From contig NZ_JACORT010000005.1 in NCBI RefSeq assembly GCF_014297465.1, positions 217,102 through 281,101 on the forward strand: a DNA stretch of 64,000 nt, read 5' to 3'. The notes under the pieces are model-generated. The model had not been told where the DNA came from. It saw only the letters and a program-made list of their open reading frames with translations, and did no database searches. This DNA is from Ramlibacter cellulosilyticus. GTDB taxonomy: Bacteria > Pseudomonadota > Gammaproteobacteria > Burkholderiales > Burkholderiaceae_C. Numbering within the stretch: the stretch's first letter is position 1; the number at the start of each line of letters is the position of its first letter. Shown here piece by piece: positions 33,609-44,779 of the stretch. The position numbers and the translations under genes are program-made.

Positions 33609-34216
33609 AATGCGCCTGCGTCCTCCTCGCGGTGCTGGCGCTGGCCGGTTGCGAACGCTCCATGCACGACATGTACCGGCAACCGCGCCTGGACCAGGGC
33701 GAAGCGAGCCCGCTGTTCCCGGACGGGCGCGGCGAGCGCCCGCCGCCCGCGGGAAGCGTGCCGGTCGCAGCCGGCACGCTGGCGATGACGAGCAGCGGCC
33801 GCAAGGGCCGCGAACTCCCGCTCGCCTGGCAGGTCGCCTCCGAACGCCAGGCGCTGCCGGCGGTCACCGACACGCTGCTCGCCCGCGGCCAGGAGCGCTA
33901 CGGCATCTACTGCCTGCCTTGCCACGGCGCGGTCGGCGACGGCGACGGGCCGGTCGTGCGGCGCGGCTTCCCGCATCCGCCCAGCTACCACGAGCAGCGC
34001 CTGCGCGACGCACCGGACCGCCACTTCCACGACGTGATCACCAACGGCTACGGGATCATGCATTCCTATGCGGACCGCGTGCCGCCGCAGGACCGCTGGG
34101 CCATCGTGGCGTACATCCGCGCGCTGCAGTTCAGCCAGCAGGCACCGGTCGCGCAACTGCCGCCCGCCGTGCGCGCGAAGCTTCCCGGCGGCGGGCCGGC
34201 CGGAGGCCCGCGATGA
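33605..34216 (+). CDS. actE: alternative complex III subunit E, monoheme cytochrome c lipoprotein
   Basis: 203 aa. Lipobox LAGC (Cys16) predicts a lipid-anchored periplasmic protein. One heme motif CLPCH (C103, C106, H107); a likely Met ligand near GIMHSY about residue 154. ActE receives electrons from ActA and probably passes them to the CuA/heme c of the caa3 oxidase. A Pro/Gly-rich tail after residue 185 is extra. It overlaps ActD and ActF by four bases each. Confidence 0.88.
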   Translation: MKCACVLLAVLALAGCERSMHDMYRQPRLDQGEASPLFPDGRGERPPPAGSVPVAAGTLAMTSSGRKGRELPLAWQVASERQALPAVTDTLLARGQERYGIYCLPCHGAVGDGDGPVVRRGFPHPPSYHEQRLRDAPDRHFHDVITNGYGIMHSYADRVPPQDRWAIVAYIRALQFSQQAPVAQLPPAVRAKLPGGGPAGGPR

Positions 34217-35193
34217 CGCGCCTGCTGCTCGCCGCGTGGCTCGCCGCCTGGTGGTGGTGCCTGGGCCTCGTGCTCGGCTGCTTCGCCAATGCGTGGACCA
34301 GCCGCCTGTCCGGCGGCGCGTGGGGCGTGCCGGTGCAGGCCAGCGCCTTGCTGCTGCGGCGGGCGCTGCCCTGGTTGCTGCTCGCCATGCTGCCGCTCGC
34401 CCTCGGTCACGCGTGGCTGTATCCGTGGGCGTCCGGCGACGCCTGGCTCGCGCACTACGCGCGTCCGGCCTTCGTCCGCACCTGGCTGTCCTCGCCCTTC
34501 TGGCTCGCACGGCTTGCCGTCTATGCGCTCGCCTGGTGGTGGATCACCCGCCCGGCCAGCCTCGCGAGCAAGGGGCGGGCGGCCGCCGCGCTGCTGCTGC
34601 ACGTGCTCCTCACCTCCCTGGCTTCCGTCGACCTGCTGATGGCGCTCGTGCCGCGCTGGTTCAGCACCGCCTTCGGGCTGGTGGTGCTGTCCGTGCAGGC
34701 CCTGTCCGGCGCCGCGGTGGTCGCCCTGCTCGCGCGTGCGCCCGGGCAGCGCAGCGCCGGGGGCGTGCCGGTCTCGCGCGACCTCGGCAACCTGCTGCTG
34801 ATGTGGGTCATGAGCTGGGCCTACCTCGCCTTCATGCAGTTCCTGATCATCTGGGCCGAGAACCTGCCGGCGGAAGTCACCTGGTACGTGCCGCGCCTGC
34901 AGACCGGCTGGAGCGCGGTCGGGGTGGCCCTGGCGCTGCTGCAACTGGCGGTTCCCTTCGTGCTGCTGCTGTTCCGCGCCGTGAAGGACCGGCCGCAGCG
35001 CCTGCGCCGCGTGGCCGCACTGCTGCTCGCCGCCAGCGCACTGGATGCGACCTGGATTGTCCTGCCCTCGGTCGACCCGCACACCTGGCACGGGTGGTGG
35101 CTGTTTCCGGCGGTGTTCCTCGCCGCGGCGCTGCTGCTGTGGAGCGTGCTGCGGCGCCACGTCGCCGGCATGGAGGCGACGCATGCGGGATGA
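34213..35193 (+). CDS. actF: alternative complex III subunit F, membrane protein
   Basis: 326 aa with eight to ten helices. ActF resembles ActC (NrfD type) but keeps fewer quinone-site residues. Segments MSWAYLAFMQFLIIWAENLP and WHGWWLFPAVFLAAALLL mark the family. It is somewhat shorter than well-studied ActF (about 400 aa), mainly at the N-terminus. It completes the six-subunit ACIII set; no ActG is seen. It overlaps ActE (ATGA) and the next small gene by 11 bases. Confidence 0.85.
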   Translation: MTRLLLAAWLAAWWWCLGLVLGCFANAWTSRLSGGAWGVPVQASALLLRRALPWLLLAMLPLALGHAWLYPWASGDAWLAHYARPAFVRTWLSSPFWLARLAVYALAWWWITRPASLASKGRAAAALLLHVLLTSLASVDLLMALVPRWFSTAFGLVVLSVQALSGAAVVALLARAPGQRSAGGVPVSRDLGNLLLMWVMSWAYLAFMQFLIIWAENLPAEVTWYVPRLQTGWSAVGVALALLQLAVPFVLLLFRAVKDRPQRLRRVAALLLAASALDATWIVLPSVDPHTWHGWWLFPAVFLAAALLLWSVLRRHVAGMEATHAG

Positions 35194-35518
35194 GATCGCC
35201 GTGCGGCCCATCGCGTGGGTCGGCGCCTCGATCGCCGCCGTCGTGGCGCTCGTGGTCGTGGCCGTGTTCCTGCTGCTGCGCCTGTGGAACGCCGACCCTG
35301 GCGCCGACCGCGTGCGCATGCGCGAGACCGTGCTCGTCCCCGGCCCGGTGGTGCAGAGCGCGCCGCAAGAGGACCTGCGGGCCTATCGCGAGGAAAAGCG
35401 GCGCATCCTCGAAAGCGCCGCGTGGGTGGATGCGCAGCGCGGGATCGCGCGCATCCCGATCGCGGATGCGATGGCCATCCTGGCCGCTTCGGCGCCACGC
35501 GCGGAGGCCACCCGATGA
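35183..35518 (+). CDS. small membrane-anchored protein in the ACIII-caa3 operon
   Basis: 111 aa. One membrane helix at about 15-38 and a soluble Glu/Arg-rich tail of about 70 residues. It overlaps the actF end and ends with ATGA overlap to the Sco1 gene. Its position and topology suggest an assembly or accessory factor. Family not recognised by me, but similar small proteins occur at this place in other ACIII-caa3 operons as far as I recall. Confidence 0.6.
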   Translation: MRDEIAVRPIAWVGASIAAVVALVVVAVFLLLRLWNADPGADRVRMRETVLVPGPVVQSAPQEDLRAYREEKRRILESAAWVDAQRGIARIPIADAMAILAASAPRAEATR

Positions 35519-36288
35519 AGGCCTGGACCGGCGCGCTGCTCCTCGCGTTCGGCACGGCCGCGGCGCAACCCATCCCCTCGCCTGCCGGCGTGTCGCTGGA
35601 CCAGCGTATCGGCAAGCCGCTCCCCTTGACGACGCAAGTGCGCGACGCGCGCGGCCACGCGGCGCACCTCTCCGACTTCTTCGCCGCCCGCACGCCGGTG
35701 CTTCTGGTGCTCGGCTACTACCGCTGTCCGCAGCTGTGCGGCCTGGTCATGCACAGCCTGCTGGAAGGGCTGCACCGCACCGGCCTCCCCGCTGCGCAAT
35801 GGCGCATCGTCGGCCTGAGCCTCGCGCCCGACGAAGGCCCCGAAGATGCCGCCCGCCGGAGTGAACAGGACCTCGCCTACGCCCGCTGGCTGCAGGACGG
35901 CGGCGTCCTGCCGCGCCTGGACCTGCTGGTCGCCGCGCCGGACGACGTGCACCGCATCGCCGACGCGGCCGGCTTGCGCTACGCGCCGCGGGACGACGGC
36001 ATCTCCCATCCGGCCACGGTGGTCCTGCTCACGCCGGAGGGCCGGGTCGCCCGCTACTTCAACGGCGTCGGCCTGGACGCGCCGCAGCTGCGTGACGCCC
36101 TCGTCCAGGCCAGGGAGGGAAGGCTCGGCACCTGGAGCGAGCGGCTCGCGCTCCTGTGCAGCCACCTCGATCCAGGTAGGGGCCGGCACACGGGCGCCGT
36201 GATGGCGGCGCTGCGCCTGACCGGCATCGCGGCGCTGGCCCTGTGGGCGGCGCTCGCCTGGCGGCAGTCGCGGCGGAGGCAGCGATGA
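35515..36288 (+). CDS. Sco1/SenC copper chaperone for cytochrome oxidase
   Basis: 257 aa. Signal segment (about 1-18), thioredoxin-like domain with the copper motif CPQLCG (C-x3-C) near residue 75, and a conserved later His in ISHPATVVLL. The C-terminus has a membrane helix (about 232-250), unusual for Sco1 (which is normally N-anchored). It delivers copper to the CuA site of the oxidase subunit II encoded next. Coupled by ATGA overlaps on both sides. Confidence 0.88.
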   Translation: MKAWTGALLLAFGTAAAQPIPSPAGVSLDQRIGKPLPLTTQVRDARGHAAHLSDFFAARTPVLLVLGYYRCPQLCGLVMHSLLEGLHRTGLPAAQWRIVGLSLAPDEGPEDAARRSEQDLAYARWLQDGGVLPRLDLLVAAPDDVHRIADAAGLRYAPRDDGISHPATVVLLTPEGRVARYFNGVGLDAPQLRDALVQAREGRLGTWSERLALLCSHLDPGRGRHTGAVMAALRLTGIAALALWAALAWRQSRRRQR

Positions 36289-37231
36289 ACGACACGGACG
36301 CGCGCCTGAGCGCCACCTTCCGCCTGCTGCAGCAGAGCGCCTCCAGCATCGCGGACCGGACCGACCTGCTCTTCACGGGCATGCTGCTGCTCACCGGTGC
36401 GATCGCCCTCGCGATTTGCGCCACCATCGTCGTCTTCTGCATCCGGTACCGGCAGGGCGCGCGCGTGGAGCGCGGACTCGTCGGCCGCAAGCTCGGGCTC
36501 GAGGTGGGCTGGACGCTGGTGCCGCTCGCCCTGTTCATCGGCCTCTTCGTCTGGGCCGGCCACGACTTCGTGCGGCTGTACCAGGCGCCCGAGGACGCCC
36601 TTCCCGTGTATGTCGTCGCGAAGCAGTGGATGTGGAAGCTGCAGCACCGCAACGGCCGGCGCGAGATCAACGAGCTCCACGTGCCGCTCGGCCAGCCCGT
36701 GCGGCTCGTCATGAGCTCGCAGGACGCGATCCACAGCTTCTACGTGCCCGCCTTCCGCCTGAAACAGGACGTGCTGCCGGGCCGCTTCACCGGCCTGTGG
36801 TTCACGCCCACGCAGCTGGGCGAGTTCCACCTGTTCTGCGCGGAATACTGCGGCACGGAGCACTCGCGCATGATCGGCCGCGTCGTGGTGATGACGCCGG
36901 CGGACTACGCGCGCTGGCTCGCGTCCGGGCCGCAGGAGCCGTCGCTCGCGCAGTACGGCTTCGCGCTCTTCCGCCAGCTCGGATGCAGCGGCTGCCATGC
37001 CGCCGGCTCCACGGTGCACGCGCCCTCGCTCGCGGGCCTGCTCGGGCGGCAGGTGCACCTGCAGGACGGCCGCACGGTCGTCGCGGACGAGAACTACGTT
37101 CGTGATTCCATCCTGCTGCCCCGCAAGGACGTCGTCGCCGGCTTCGCGCCCGTGATGCCTTCCTTCGCCGGCCAGGTGAGCGAGGAGGACATCCAGGCGC
37201 TGGTCGCCTACCTGCGAGCGGGGGCGGCGCC

Positions 37232-37235
<4 letters not shown>
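36285..37235 (+). CDS. coxB: caa3 oxidase subunit II (CuA plus heme c)
   Basis: 316 aa. Two N-terminal membrane helices (about 33-56 and 72-92), a periplasmic CuA domain with ligands in [12 protein letters not shown] near 185-196, and a C-terminal cytochrome c domain with CSGCH near 234. This fusion defines caa3-type oxidases. Aromatic patch [13 protein letters not shown] carries electrons to CuA. It overlaps the Sco1 gene (ATGA) and subunit I (ATGA). Confidence 0.92.
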
Positions 37236-38823
<1,588 letters not shown>

Positions 38824-38827
<4 letters not shown>

Positions 38828-39444
38828 ACACCGCGGCGCATCCGCTCGGTGGCGATCGCACCGCGCCCCGCACGCTGGGAATGTGGGTGTTCATCGCCTC
38901 CGAGCTGCTGTTCTTCGGCGCGCTGCTGGCCGCCTACCTCGCGGGCCGGCTGCACTGGCCGCACGGCTTCGGCGCCGCGAGCCGGCATACGCACGTGGTA
39001 CTGGGCACGCTGAACACCGCGGTGCTGCTCACCAGCAGCGCGCTGGTGGCGCTCGCCGTCGCGTGCGCGCGCCACCACGCGCACCGCCGCTGGACGGCGC
39101 GCCTGCTGTGGGGAACGGCGTCGCTCGGCCTCGTCTTCCTGGCGATCAAGGGCGGCGAGTACGCGATGGAGTGGCGCGAGCACCTGTTTCCCGGGCCGGC
39201 GTTCGCGCTGCGGGAGCCGGGCGCGCAGTTGTTCTTCATGCTGTACTTCTTCATGACCGGGCTGCATGCCGTGCACCTCGTGTGCGGGATCGCGGCCGTG
39301 GCCGTGTTCGCGCGTGCCATCGGCGCGCGACGTGCGTGGGCCGACGCCGAGCGGCTCGACGCGGTCGCGCTGTACTGGCACTTCGTCGACGTCGTGTGGA
39401 TCTTCCTCTATCCCTTCCTCTACCTCGTCGAGAGGCACGCATGA
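38824..39444 (+). CDS. coxC: caa3 oxidase subunit III
   Basis: 206 aa with five helices. Marks are [18 protein letters not shown] near the start and [16 protein letters not shown] near the end. Length is as in five-helix subunit III of caa3 and cbb-like oxidases. It stabilises the oxidase and helps keep proton uptake going. Coupled by ATGA overlaps to subunits I and IV. Confidence 0.9.
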
Positions 39445-39785
39445 ACGACGCGCAATTCCGGCGCCGCGCGCGCCACCTGCTGGTGGCCTGGGCCGCGCTG
39501 ATCCTCCTGATGCTCGCCAGCCTGGGCAGCGCCTACATCCCGCTGGGAACCGCGAACGGGCTGATCGGCGCGGGCATCGCAATGTTGAAGTCGGCGATTG
39601 TCGTGTCGCTGTTCATGGGCCTGTGGAGCGCCGGCGCGCTGCTGCGCATCGTGGCCGCCACGGCGCTGGCCACGTGGTGCATCCTGCTGGCACTGGGCGG
39701 GCTGGACACCACGCAGCGGCCGCGCCTGCCCGCGCCCGCGCAGGACCCGCAGCAAGTCGCGCCGCACCTGCAGGAGGCACGATGA
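39441..39785 (+). CDS. caa3 oxidase subunit IV (small membrane protein)
   Basis: 114 aa, three helices (about 12-32, 40-58, 68-88), then a Pro/Gln-rich tail. Matches the prokaryotic cytochrome oxidase subunit IV family by place, size and the pattern YIPLGTANGLIGAGIAMLKS. It probably stabilises the oxidase. It overlaps subunit III and the following SDR gene by four bases each. Confidence 0.78.
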   Translation: MNDAQFRRRARHLLVAWAALILLMLASLGSAYIPLGTANGLIGAGIAMLKSAIVVSLFMGLWSAGALLRIVAATALATWCILLALGGLDTTQRPRLPAPAQDPQQVAPHLQEAR

Positions 39786-40771
39786 AGCAGCACGCACGGG
39801 GAGTGGCCGTCATCACGGGTGCGTCCGCCGGCATCGGACGCGCCACGGCGCGCGAGTTCGCGCGGCGCGGCTGGCGCGTCGCGCTGCTCGCGCGCGGCCG
39901 CGACGGGCTGGACGCGGCACGCGCCGAGGCGGAGGCGCTGGGCGCGGAGGCCCTGGTGATCCCCACGGACGTCGCCGATCCGCAGCAGGTGGAGGCGGCC
40001 GCGGCGCAAGTGGAGGCGCAGTGGGGTGCCATCGACGTGTGGGTGAACGACGCGATGGCCACCATCTTCGCCGACGCGCTGTCCATCGCGCCGGAGGACT
40101 TCCGCCGCGCGACCGAAGTGACCTATCTCGGCGCGGTATGGGGCACGCTCGCCGCGCTGCGCCGCATGCGGCCGCGCGGCCGCGGCACCATCGTGCAGGT
40201 CGGCTCCGCGCTCGCCTACCGGTCCATCCCGCTGCAGGCGCCCTACTGCGGCGCCAAGGCGGCGCTGCGCGGCTTCACGGATTCGGTCCGCTGCGAGCTC
40301 GTGCACGCGCGCAGCCGGGTCCACGTGACCATGGTGCAGCTCTCGGCCTTCAACACGCCGCAGTTCGAATGGGGGCGCACCAACCTGCACCGGCGGCCGC
40401 GGCCGATGGGCAGGATCTTCCAGCCGGAGATCGCGGCGCGCGCGGTGTACTACGCGGCGACGCACCGCCGCCGCGAACTGTGGGTGGGCTGGCCGGCGGT
40501 GCAGGCGATCCTGGGGCAGAAACTGGTGCCGGGATTGCTGGACCGCATGCTCGGGCGCACGGCGGTGGACGGGCAGCACACCGACGAGCCGATCCCGCCG
40601 GGGCGGCGCGACAACCTGTGGGAGCCGGTCCCCGGCGACCACGGCGCGCACGGCCGCTTCGATGCGCAGGCGCATGCGTCCAGCTGGCAGCAGTGGGTGG
40701 ACGAGCGCAGGGCGGCGCTGGCGGTGGGCGCCCTGGCCGCTTCCGTCACGTGGCTGCTGCGCAGGAGGTGA
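39782..40771 (+). CDS. short-chain dehydrogenase/reductase with C-terminal extension
   Basis: 329 aa. Rossmann NAD(P) motif ITGASAGIGRA near residue 12, a catalytic Ser in VGSALAYRS, and YCGAKAALRG with Tyr and Lys. After the classic SDR part (about 1-250) comes an extension of about 80 residues with a hydrophobic end (LAVGALAASVTWLLRRR) that could be a membrane anchor. It is the last gene of the rightward operon. It begins ATGA with the subunit IV stop. Substrate is unknown; its tie to respiration is only by position. Confidence 0.8.
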   Translation: MKQHARGVAVITGASAGIGRATAREFARRGWRVALLARGRDGLDAARAEAEALGAEALVIPTDVADPQQVEAAAAQVEAQWGAIDVWVNDAMATIFADALSIAPEDFRRATEVTYLGAVWGTLAALRRMRPRGRGTIVQVGSALAYRSIPLQAPYCGAKAALRGFTDSVRCELVHARSRVHVTMVQLSAFNTPQFEWGRTNLHRRPRPMGRIFQPEIAARAVYYAATHRRRELWVGWPAVQAILGQKLVPGLLDRMLGRTAVDGQHTDEPIPPGRRDNLWEPVPGDHGAHGRFDAQAHASSWQQWVDERRAALAVGALAASVTWLLRRR

Positions 40772-40774
40772 ACC

Positions 40775-43672
40775 TCAGCGCGGGATCGCCCGCGCCAGCA
40801 CTTCCGCGACGTGCAGCGCCTGGCGCCCTGTGCTCTGCGCGATCTGCTCGCGGCAGCTGAAACCGTCTGCCACGATCAGCGTCCCCGGCGCCGTGCGGCG
40901 CACCGCCGGCAGCAGCACCCGCTCGCCGCAGGCCTGCGCCACCGCGTACTTCGCAGCCTCGAACCCGAAGGACCCCGCCATGCCGCAGCATCCCGTGTCC
41001 GGCAGGTCGACGTCCAGGTGCAGGCGGTCGCGCAGCAGCTTCTCCTCCGCGGTGAAACCGAGCACCGTCTTGTGGTGGCAGTGGCCGTGCACCAGCGCGT
41101 GTTCCGTCAGGGCTGCGAACGCCGCCCCCGCTGCCTGGTCCTGCAGGAAGTCGGGCAGCAACACGGCCTGGGCCTGCAGGCGCTTCGCCTGCTCGTCGCG
41201 CGGCAACATCAGCGGCAGCTCCTCGCGGAACACCGAAAGGCACGCAGGTTCGAGCACCACGATGGGCGTGCCGCGCCGCAGGTCCTCGTCGAGCACGCGC
41301 AGGACGTGCCGCAGGTAGTCGCGTGCCGCGTCGAGGAAGCCGAACTCGTACAAGGGCCGGCCGCAGCACACGGGCGCCGCCGGTACGCGCACGCCAAAGC
41401 CTGCGTGCCGCAGCACTTCGGCCGCCGCGTGGGCGGTGCCCGGATGGAAGTGGTTGTTGAAGGTGTCCGGCCAGAGCAGGACCTCGCGCCGGCCGGATGC
41501 CCCGTCGGCGCGGAACGCTCGCAGGAAGCTGCGCTCCGCCACCAGGGGCAACCGGCGCCCGGGCGCGATGCCGAGCGCGCGCTTGGCCAGGGCAGCCAGC
41601 AGCGGCGAGCGGGACGCATGGCGCACGACCCCCGGCGCGTGCTCCGCCCAGCGGGCCCAGCGGTCCACGAAGCCGAAGGCATACGCACCGAGCGGCCGCC
41701 GGTGCTCCCGGTACCAGTGCCACAGGAACTCCGCCTTGTACGCCGCCATGTCCACCTTGACCGGGCATTCCTTCTTGCACCCCTTGCAGGACAGGCACAG
41801 GTCCAGCGCTTCCTTCACCGCCGGCTCCTTCCAGCCGCCCTTCAGCACGCCGCCTTCGCGCTCGCCATTGAGCATCTCGAACAGCAGGTGGGCGCGGCCG
41901 CGCGTCGAATGCATCTCCTCGCCGGTGGCCTTGTAGCTGGGGCACATCGTTCCGTCCTTCTTGCGGCACTCGCCCACGCCGACGCAACGCAGCACGCTGC
42001 GCGCGAAGTCGCCGCGGTCGGCCGTGAAGTGCAGCACGGCTTCCACCGGCTGCGGACGGTAGCCCGTGCCGAGGCGCAGGTTCTCGTCCGGCCGGTACGC
42101 GTGCACGATCTTGCCGGGGTTCATGCGGCCTTCCGGATCCCAGATGGCCTTGAATTCCTCGAAGGCGCCGCACAGGTCCTCGCCGAACATGAGCGGCAGC
42201 AGTTCCGCCTTGCTCTGCCCGTCGCCGTGCTCGCCGGAGATGGACCCGCCGAGGCTCACCGCGAGCTGCGCCGCGTCGTGCAGGAAACGCCGGAACTTGG
42301 CGATGCCGTCCGCGGTCTCCAGGTCGAAGTCGATGCGCGTGTGGACGCAGCCCTGGCCGAAGTGGCCGTACAGGTCGCAGCCGTAGCCGTAGCGGTCGAA
42401 GAGCGCGCGCAGCTTGCGCAGGTACTCGCCCAGGCGCTCCGGCGGCACGGAAGAGTCTTCCCACCCTTCCCAGGTGATCGGCTGGTCCGGCACGTGCGCG
42501 GTCGCGCCGAGCCCCGACTCGCGCACCTTCCAGATGCAGGCTTCCTGCCTCGGGCCGTCGAGGAGCTTCATGGTCGGCGCGTTCCGCGCGTGGCGCAGGC
42601 GATCCATCAGGCGGTGCGCCCTGGCATCCGCCTCCTGCTGGTCGTCGCCACCGAACTCCACCAGCAGCCAGCCGCCGCCCTGCGGCAGCATCTTCACGTC
42701 CTCAGGATGGATGTGCGAGCGCGTGATGTCGGACACGAGGCGGTCGTCCATGCCCTCGAGCGCGATGGGACCGGAGGCCATCACCTCCGGCACGTGGTCG
42801 CCGGCGTCGTACACCGTGGGGTAGCCGAGGACCAGCAGGGAGCGCGCCTTCGGGTCGGGCAGCAGCCGCAGCGTCGCCTCCAGCACCACGACGCAGGTGC
42901 CTTCGCTGCCGACGAGCGCGCGCGCCAGGTCGAAGCCGTTCTCCGGCAGCAGCGCGGGGAGGTTGTAGCCCGAGACGCGCCGCGGGATGGGCGGATAGCG
43001 CGCGCGGATCGCCTCGGCGTGCCGCTCCGCCAGCGTCTTCAGGCGCAGCGCGATCTCCGCGCGCCGGTCGCCCGCCTGCCGCAGCGCTTCGAAGGCTTCG
43101 TCGTCCGTTCGCCCGACGCGCAGGCGCAGGCCATCGTACGTGAGCACTTCCAGTTCGATCACGTTGTGGACCGTCTCACCGCCCATGACCGAATGCGGCC
43201 CGCAGGAGTTGTTGCCGATCATGCCGCCCAGCGTGTTGTGCGTGTGCGTGGCGGGATCGGGCGCGAACGTGAGGCCGTGCGCGCCCGCTGCCTCGCGCAG
43301 CCGGTCCAGCACCAGCCCGGGCTGCACGCGGGCGATGCGGCGCTGCGGATCGATCTCCAGCACCTGGTCCATGTGGCGGGAGAAGTCCAGCACGATTGCC
43401 ACGTTGCAGGTCTGGCCGCACAGCGAGGTGCCGCCCCCGCGCGACAGCACCGGCGCGCCGTGCTTGCGGCACGCGGCGACAGCCGCCACCACGTCGTCCA
43501 CCGAACGCGGCAGCACGACGCCGATCGGCACCTGCCGGTAGTTGGACGCGTCCGCCGCGTACAGCGCGCGGCTGCCGCTGTCGAAACGCACTTCCCCCCG
43601 GACCGTCGCGCGCAAGTCTTCCTCCAGCGCGGCGATGTCGATGTCCGGGGAAACCGCACCGGGTGGGATCAC
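40775..43672 (-). CDS. FAD-binding/iron-sulfur D-lactate-type dehydrogenase
   Basis: 965 aa from GTG at 43672 with AAGGAG eight bases upstream (GTGA overlaps the enolase-gene stop). FAD PCMH domain with GGGTSLCGQTCN near 75, then an FAD-oxidase C domain, then a ferredoxin-like domain CLSCKGCKKECPV near 625 and two CCG motifs (PVCCGRP, TGCCGMAG) near 769 and 895. This fused form is typical for D-lactate or glycolate/2-hydroxyglutarate dehydrogenases that deliver electrons to quinone. Probably membrane-associated. Ends 3 bases from the SDR gene on the other strand. Confidence 0.87.
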   Translation of the reverse strand: MIPPGAVSPDIDIAALEEDLRATVRGEVRFDSGSRALYAADASNYRQVPIGVVLPRSVDDVVAAVAACRKHGAPVLSRGGGTSLCGQTCNVAIVLDFSRHMDQVLEIDPQRRIARVQPGLVLDRLREAAGAHGLTFAPDPATHTHNTLGGMIGNNSCGPHSVMGGETVHNVIELEVLTYDGLRLRVGRTDDEAFEALRQAGDRRAEIALRLKTLAERHAEAIRARYPPIPRRVSGYNLPALLPENGFDLARALVGSEGTCVVVLEATLRLLPDPKARSLLVLGYPTVYDAGDHVPEVMASGPIALEGMDDRLVSDITRSHIHPEDVKMLPQGGGWLLVEFGGDDQQEADARAHRLMDRLRHARNAPTMKLLDGPRQEACIWKVRESGLGATAHVPDQPITWEGWEDSSVPPERLGEYLRKLRALFDRYGYGCDLYGHFGQGCVHTRIDFDLETADGIAKFRRFLHDAAQLAVSLGGSISGEHGDGQSKAELLPLMFGEDLCGAFEEFKAIWDPEGRMNPGKIVHAYRPDENLRLGTGYRPQPVEAVLHFTADRGDFARSVLRCVGVGECRKKDGTMCPSYKATGEEMHSTRGRAHLLFEMLNGEREGGVLKGGWKEPAVKEALDLCLSCKGCKKECPVKVDMAAYKAEFLWHWYREHRRPLGAYAFGFVDRWARWAEHAPGVVRHASRSPLLAALAKRALGIAPGRRLPLVAERSFLRAFRADGASGRREVLLWPDTFNNHFHPGTAHAAAEVLRHAGFGVRVPAAPVCCGRPLYEFGFLDAARDYLRHVLRVLDEDLRRGTPIVVLEPACLSVFREELPLMLPRDEQAKRLQAQAVLLPDFLQDQAAGAAFAALTEHALVHGHCHHKTVLGFTAEEKLLRDRLHLDVDLPDTGCCGMAGSFGFEAAKYAVAQACGERVLLPAVRRTAPGTLIVADGFSCREQIAQSTGRQALHVAEVLARAIPR

Positions 43673-44772
43673 GACGCGTACTCCTTCGCGTCGGCCCAGC
43701 GGAAGGCCAGGCCCAGGCCCGGCCGGGACCGGTCGGCCTCCACCAGGCCTTGCACCGGCTGCGGCGCGCCGTCGAACAGCATGCGCTCGATGCGGGCGTG
43801 GTCGTGGAACCATTCCATGTGCACGGCGGTCGCCGCGCAGCAGCAGGCGGCCACGTGCAGCGCCGGCGCGCAGTGGCTGGAGAGCGGCACGCCGTGCGCC
43901 TGGCAGAGGGCGGCCGCGGCCATGAAGCCGGTCAGGCCGCCGCACCGCGTCGCGTCCGCCTGCAGCACGTCCACCGCGCCGCCCTCCAGCAGGCTGCGGA
44001 AGTGCAGCAGGTCGAAGCCGTACTCGCCGGCCGCGATCTCCATGCGCGCCGGCGCGCGATGGCGCAGCAGGCAGAGGCCTGGCACGTCGTCCGAGCTCAC
44101 CGGCTCCTCGAACCAGCGCACGTCGCACTCGGCGAAGCGTTGCGCGAGGGCAAGCGCCTCGCTGCGGGTGCAGGCGCCGTTCGCGTCGACGAAGATTTGC
44201 GTATCCGGGCCGACCGCCTCGCGCGCCCACGCCACCCGCTGCGGGTCCTGCGCCGGTTCGCGGCCGACCTTCATCTTCACGAAGCGCATCCCCTGCGACG
44301 CCCACCCGGCGAGCTGCTCCTGCAACTGCGCGCGGTCGTAGCTGGTGAAGCCGCCGCTGCCGTACACGGCCACCGCGCGGCGCGCCGCGCCCCCGAGCAG
44401 GTGGACGACCGGCTGGCCCAGGAGCTTGCCCTTCAGGTCCCAGAGTGCGGCATCCACCGCGGAGATGGCGAGCGCCGCGACGCCCTGCCGGCCGAGGTTG
44501 CGCGCAGCCTGCCGCATGCGCACGAAGAGCGCCATGGTGTCGAGCGCATCCTGCTGGTGAAGCACCTGCGCGAGCGATTCGCGCACGAGCGCCGCGCCCG
44601 CGGCCGGCCCGTAGCTGTAGCCGATGCCTTCCCGACCGCCGGCGCGCACCTGCGCGAGCACCAGGGTCGTCGCGTTCCAGGCGAAGGTGCCGTCCGACTC
44701 CGGCGCGTCGGTGGGGATGCGCCAGGACCAGGCCTGCACGTCCTCCACGGGCGCAGCGCTGTCGCGCAGCAT
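43669..44772 (-). CDS. enolase-superfamily sugar-acid dehydratase or racemase (mandelate racemase type)
   Basis: 367 aa. Capping domain then TIM barrel. Catalytic and metal residues: VKMKVG (Lys-x-Lys), VDANGACT (Asp), WFEEPVS (Glu), AAGEYG (Glu), and a late His in SSHCAP. This is the mandelate racemase subgroup, acting by alpha-proton removal from carboxylates such as sugar acids. Start ATG at 44772 is 7 bases after the TPP gene, and the stop overlaps the next gene (GTGA). The substrate cannot be told, but the neighbours suggest a sugar-acid or 2-hydroxyacid degradation route. Confidence 0.85.
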   Translation of the reverse strand: MLRDSAAPVEDVQAWSWRIPTDAPESDGTFAWNATTLVLAQVRAGGREGIGYSYGPAAGAALVRESLAQVLHQQDALDTMALFVRMRQAARNLGRQGVAALAISAVDAALWDLKGKLLGQPVVHLLGGAARRAVAVYGSGGFTSYDRAQLQEQLAGWASQGMRFVKMKVGREPAQDPQRVAWAREAVGPDTQIFVDANGACTRSEALALAQRFAECDVRWFEEPVSSDDVPGLCLLRHRAPARMEIAAGEYGFDLLHFRSLLEGGAVDVLQADATRCGGLTGFMAAAALCQAHGVPLSSHCAPALHVAACCCAATAVHMEWFHDHARIERMLFDGAPQPVQGLVEADRSRPGLGLAFRWADAKEYAS

Positions 44773-44779
44773 GGCGGCC

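Noticed and set aside
28269..35193. Calling the multiheme and NrfD genes a nitrite reductase or polysulfide reductase cluster
   Set aside because: A pentaheme ActA, a fused ActB, two NrfD-like proteins, DUF3341 and a mono-heme lipoprotein in this order, followed by a caa3 oxidase, match alternative complex III. There is no NrfA.
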